Of a stretch of 16,080 nucleotides of DNA, positions 14,853 to 16,080 are shown one piece after another; within the stretch, counting starts at the first letter, position 1; the number at the start of each line of letters is the position of its first letter. The stretch spans positions 1 to 16,080 of the forward strand of contig CAMTJK010000038.1 of assembly GCA_947072805.1 (NCBI GenBank), read 5' to 3'. The position numbers and the translations under genes are program-made. A model generated the notes under the pieces. That model did no database searches. It was not told where the DNA came from and worked only from the letters and a program-made list of their open reading frames with translations. The DNA is from an uncultured Prevotella sp. (GTDB lineage Bacteria; Bacteroidota; Bacteroidia; Bacteroidales; Bacteroidaceae).

Positions 14853-15829
14853 ACAACAGCCCGTTACTTTCTGTTCTGATACCTCTGTATAACTGCGGCA
14901 AATTCATCGCGCAATGTCTTGAAAGCATCATTGCACAGGATATCGCCACTCCAGATTACGAGATTATAATAGTGGACGACGGCAGCAGCGACGACGGACC
15001 TGCCACAGCTGCCGCCTTTGCCGGAAAATGCGACAACATAAGAATATACAGACAGGAAAACCTTGGTGTGTCGGCTGCACGCAACAACGCCCTGTCTCAT
15101 GCGCGCGGCGAATATGTAACCTTCGTTGATGCCGACGACATGCTGGTTGCAGGCTGTCTGAAGACACTGCTGCACACTGCCCGCGAGCACAGGGCTGATG
15201 TGGTGAAGGCTGCCTATGCCGAAGTGAGTGAGGATGCCACGACCTGCTGTTGCACCGACTGCGTGCAGGGCGGCACGTATGTAAGCATAATGAGCGGTGC
15301 CGATGCCATAGTAAACGTGTGCCGCGTGAGGGAGGGATTCTGCTGGGGATACCTCATAAGGCGCAGCCTCATCGCCGACAACGGCATATGCTTTCCCGAC
15401 AAGGTGTCGTTCATGGAGGACTGGGCATTCATAAACCAGATATTGCTGAAATGCCGCACCCTCGCACATACCGACCTCATGATGTATCTCTACCGGCGCA
15501 ACAGTTCCTCGTGCGTGGCAAACATGACGGTGGAAAAAATCATGATGGGCAGCAATGCCATTGCCATCGTGACAGGTCTGACCACAAACACGGAGGGTGA
15601 GGTAAGGAAGAAACTTACACACGACGTGTGTGTGAACATTAACGTCCTCTTGTGGTTCACCATATACTACAAACAGATATACGTCCGGCGCAAAACCGTT
15701 ATAAAAGAGGTGTGCAGACTGCTGTCGCAACTGGGGTTGCTGCACGTGCCGCCTGTTCTGCTGCTGTTCCGCCTGTTCCCCGACACATTCATAAGGCTTA
15801 GACGCATAATGGCTTCCAGAACCTACTGA
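14849..15829 (+). CDS. Family 2 glycosyltransferase (GT-A), cysteine-rich
   Basis: A 326-residue GT2 enzyme with LSVLIPLYN (7-15), IVDDGSSDDG (41-50), GVSAARNNAL (73-82), metal-binding DADD (94-97), and the likely catalytic ED at 190-191 (SFMEDWAF). The C-terminal segment (about 300-326) is hydrophobic then basic, suggesting membrane association. An unusual cluster, Cys133-135 plus Cys138 (TTCCCTDC), lies in the region between the two domains and the protein carries several more cysteines, unlike the first GT2 in this operon. It overlaps the preceding gene by ATGA and is the last gene in the operon. No clear terminator was found after it. Confidence 0.9.
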   Translation: MNNSPLLSVLIPLYNCGKFIAQCLESIIAQDIATPDYEIIIVDDGSSDDGPATAAAFAGKCDNIRIYRQENLGVSAARNNALSHARGEYVTFVDADDMLVAGCLKTLLHTAREHRADVVKAAYAEVSEDATTCCCTDCVQGGTYVSIMSGADAIVNVCRVREGFCWGYLIRRSLIADNGICFPDKVSFMEDWAFINQILLKCRTLAHTDLMMYLYRRNSSSCVANMTVEKIMMGSNAIAIVTGLTTNTEGEVRKKLTHDVCVNINVLLWFTIYYKQIYVRRKTVIKEVCRLLSQLGLLHVPPVLLLFRLFPDTFIRLRRIMASRTY

Positions 15830-15917
15830 AGCTCAAAACACAATGACTTGTATGATAAGCACTGCCTTTCACCGGACGCTACCTCATACTGCCGGGGATA
15901 TAGCTTCAGGCAGGTGC
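15830..15917. other. Non-coding stretch 3' of the last glycosyltransferase
   Basis: No gene seen. CTGAAGCT (15826-15833) over the stop codon and AGCTTCAG (15902-15909) are 8-bp inverted copies about 68 bp apart, too far apart for a convincing terminator. The segment 15909-15917 continues the inverted repeat imperfectly (GGCAGG matches the left copy). Confidence 0.4.
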
Positions 15918-15966
15918 TCGTAACTGCACTTAATGAAAGTTAATTTGTAAAGATATTTGGTCGAAT
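15918..15966. repeat. Right arm of the 49-bp perfect inverted repeat
   Basis: This stretch is the exact reverse complement of bases 1-49. On its inner side (15909-15917) the match becomes imperfect. On its outer side the sequence continues to the window end, whereas the left copy is cut off by the window start, so the full repeat may be longer. It lies 88 bp after the last glycosyltransferase stop. Confidence 0.95.
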
Positions 15967-16080
15967 TTAACATTTTTAAATTCGGCATTCTAGGTGTAAA
16001 TTTTTGTTAATCAAAGTGGGGCAAATTATGCTCCCGACGGGTCGAAAAACGATTACGCTTATTTGGCAATGCGATTTCAT
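15962..16080. other. AT-rich flank with a 9-bp hairpin outside the right repeat
   Basis: CGAATTTAA (15962-15970) and TTAAATTCG (15976-15984) form a perfect stem around CATTT, starting in the end of the repeat. Beyond it a minus-strand frame is open from the window edge down to a TAA near 15968 (C-terminal residues HLECRI), and a plus-strand ATG at 16028 is open to the edge. Both are too short to identify. This segment may belong to a repeated element whose main body is outside the window. Confidence 0.4.

Noticed and set aside
14864..15745. 293-residue open frame antisense to the last glycosyltransferase
   Set aside because: It mirrors a complete GT2 gene and reads as low-information His/Val/Tyr-rich sequence without motifs.
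1..16080. CRISPR arrays, tRNA or rRNA genes, phage or transposase genes
   Set aside because: No regularly spaced direct repeats, no tRNA-like cloverleaf and no integrase, transposase or phage structural protein were recognised within the window.

Overview
The window looks like a chromosomal segment of a Bacteroidota bacterium, most likely Prevotella or Bacteroides type. The main evidence is promoter structure: TTTG, 19 bp, then TAnnTTTG ahead of the flippase gene, with further TAnnTTTG elements upstream of the 1479-2537 glycosyltransferase, argS and the second glycosyltransferase operon. Protein features agree: a membrane-anchored AraC regulator, a charged insert in ArgS, and a short RNase H lacking an N-terminal hybrid-binding domain. 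Genus is inference only.

Layout. Positions 1-265 are non-coding and begin with one arm of a 49-bp inverted repeat. On the minus strand come a glycosyltransferase (1479-2537) and, downstream of it, a membrane-bound AraC regulator (266-1393). A divergent promoter region (2538-2744) then starts a seven-gene plus-strand run, 2745-9805, with gaps of 29 bp or less. It encodes a Wzx-type flippase, a TagD-like cytidylyltransferase, an SDR oxidoreductase, a LicD-family phosphotransferase, and then three late cobalamin genes: cobyric acid synthase, threonine-phosphate decarboxylase and CbiB. The run ends at a 13-bp hairpin. A structured intergenic stretch with four stem-loops (9795-10007) separates it from minus-strand RNase H (10084-10539) and argS (10591-12423). 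A divergent region (12424-12651) then drives three overlapping plus-strand glycosyltransferase genes (12652-15829). The last 250 bp are non-coding and carry the other arm of the inverted repeat.

How it fits together. The flippase, five-enzyme glycan set and four glycosyltransferases point to assembly of a decorated cell-surface polysaccharide (LPS O-antigen or capsule). The cytidylyltransferase, SDR and LicD trio would make and transfer a CDP-activated polyol phosphate or similar group. No Wzy polymerase, initiating sugar-phosphate transferase or sugar-nucleotide pathway is present, so the rest of the pathway lies elsewhere. The cobalamin genes cover amidation of the corrin ring and aminopropanol attachment; nucleotide-loop genes (cobU/S/T) are not here. 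No cobalamin riboswitch is visible, and the B12 genes appear to be transcribed by read-through from the glycan genes.

The most unusual structural signal is the 49-bp perfect inverted repeat bracketing almost the whole window. Its left arm runs off the window edge. No recombinase or transposase gene is recognised inside.
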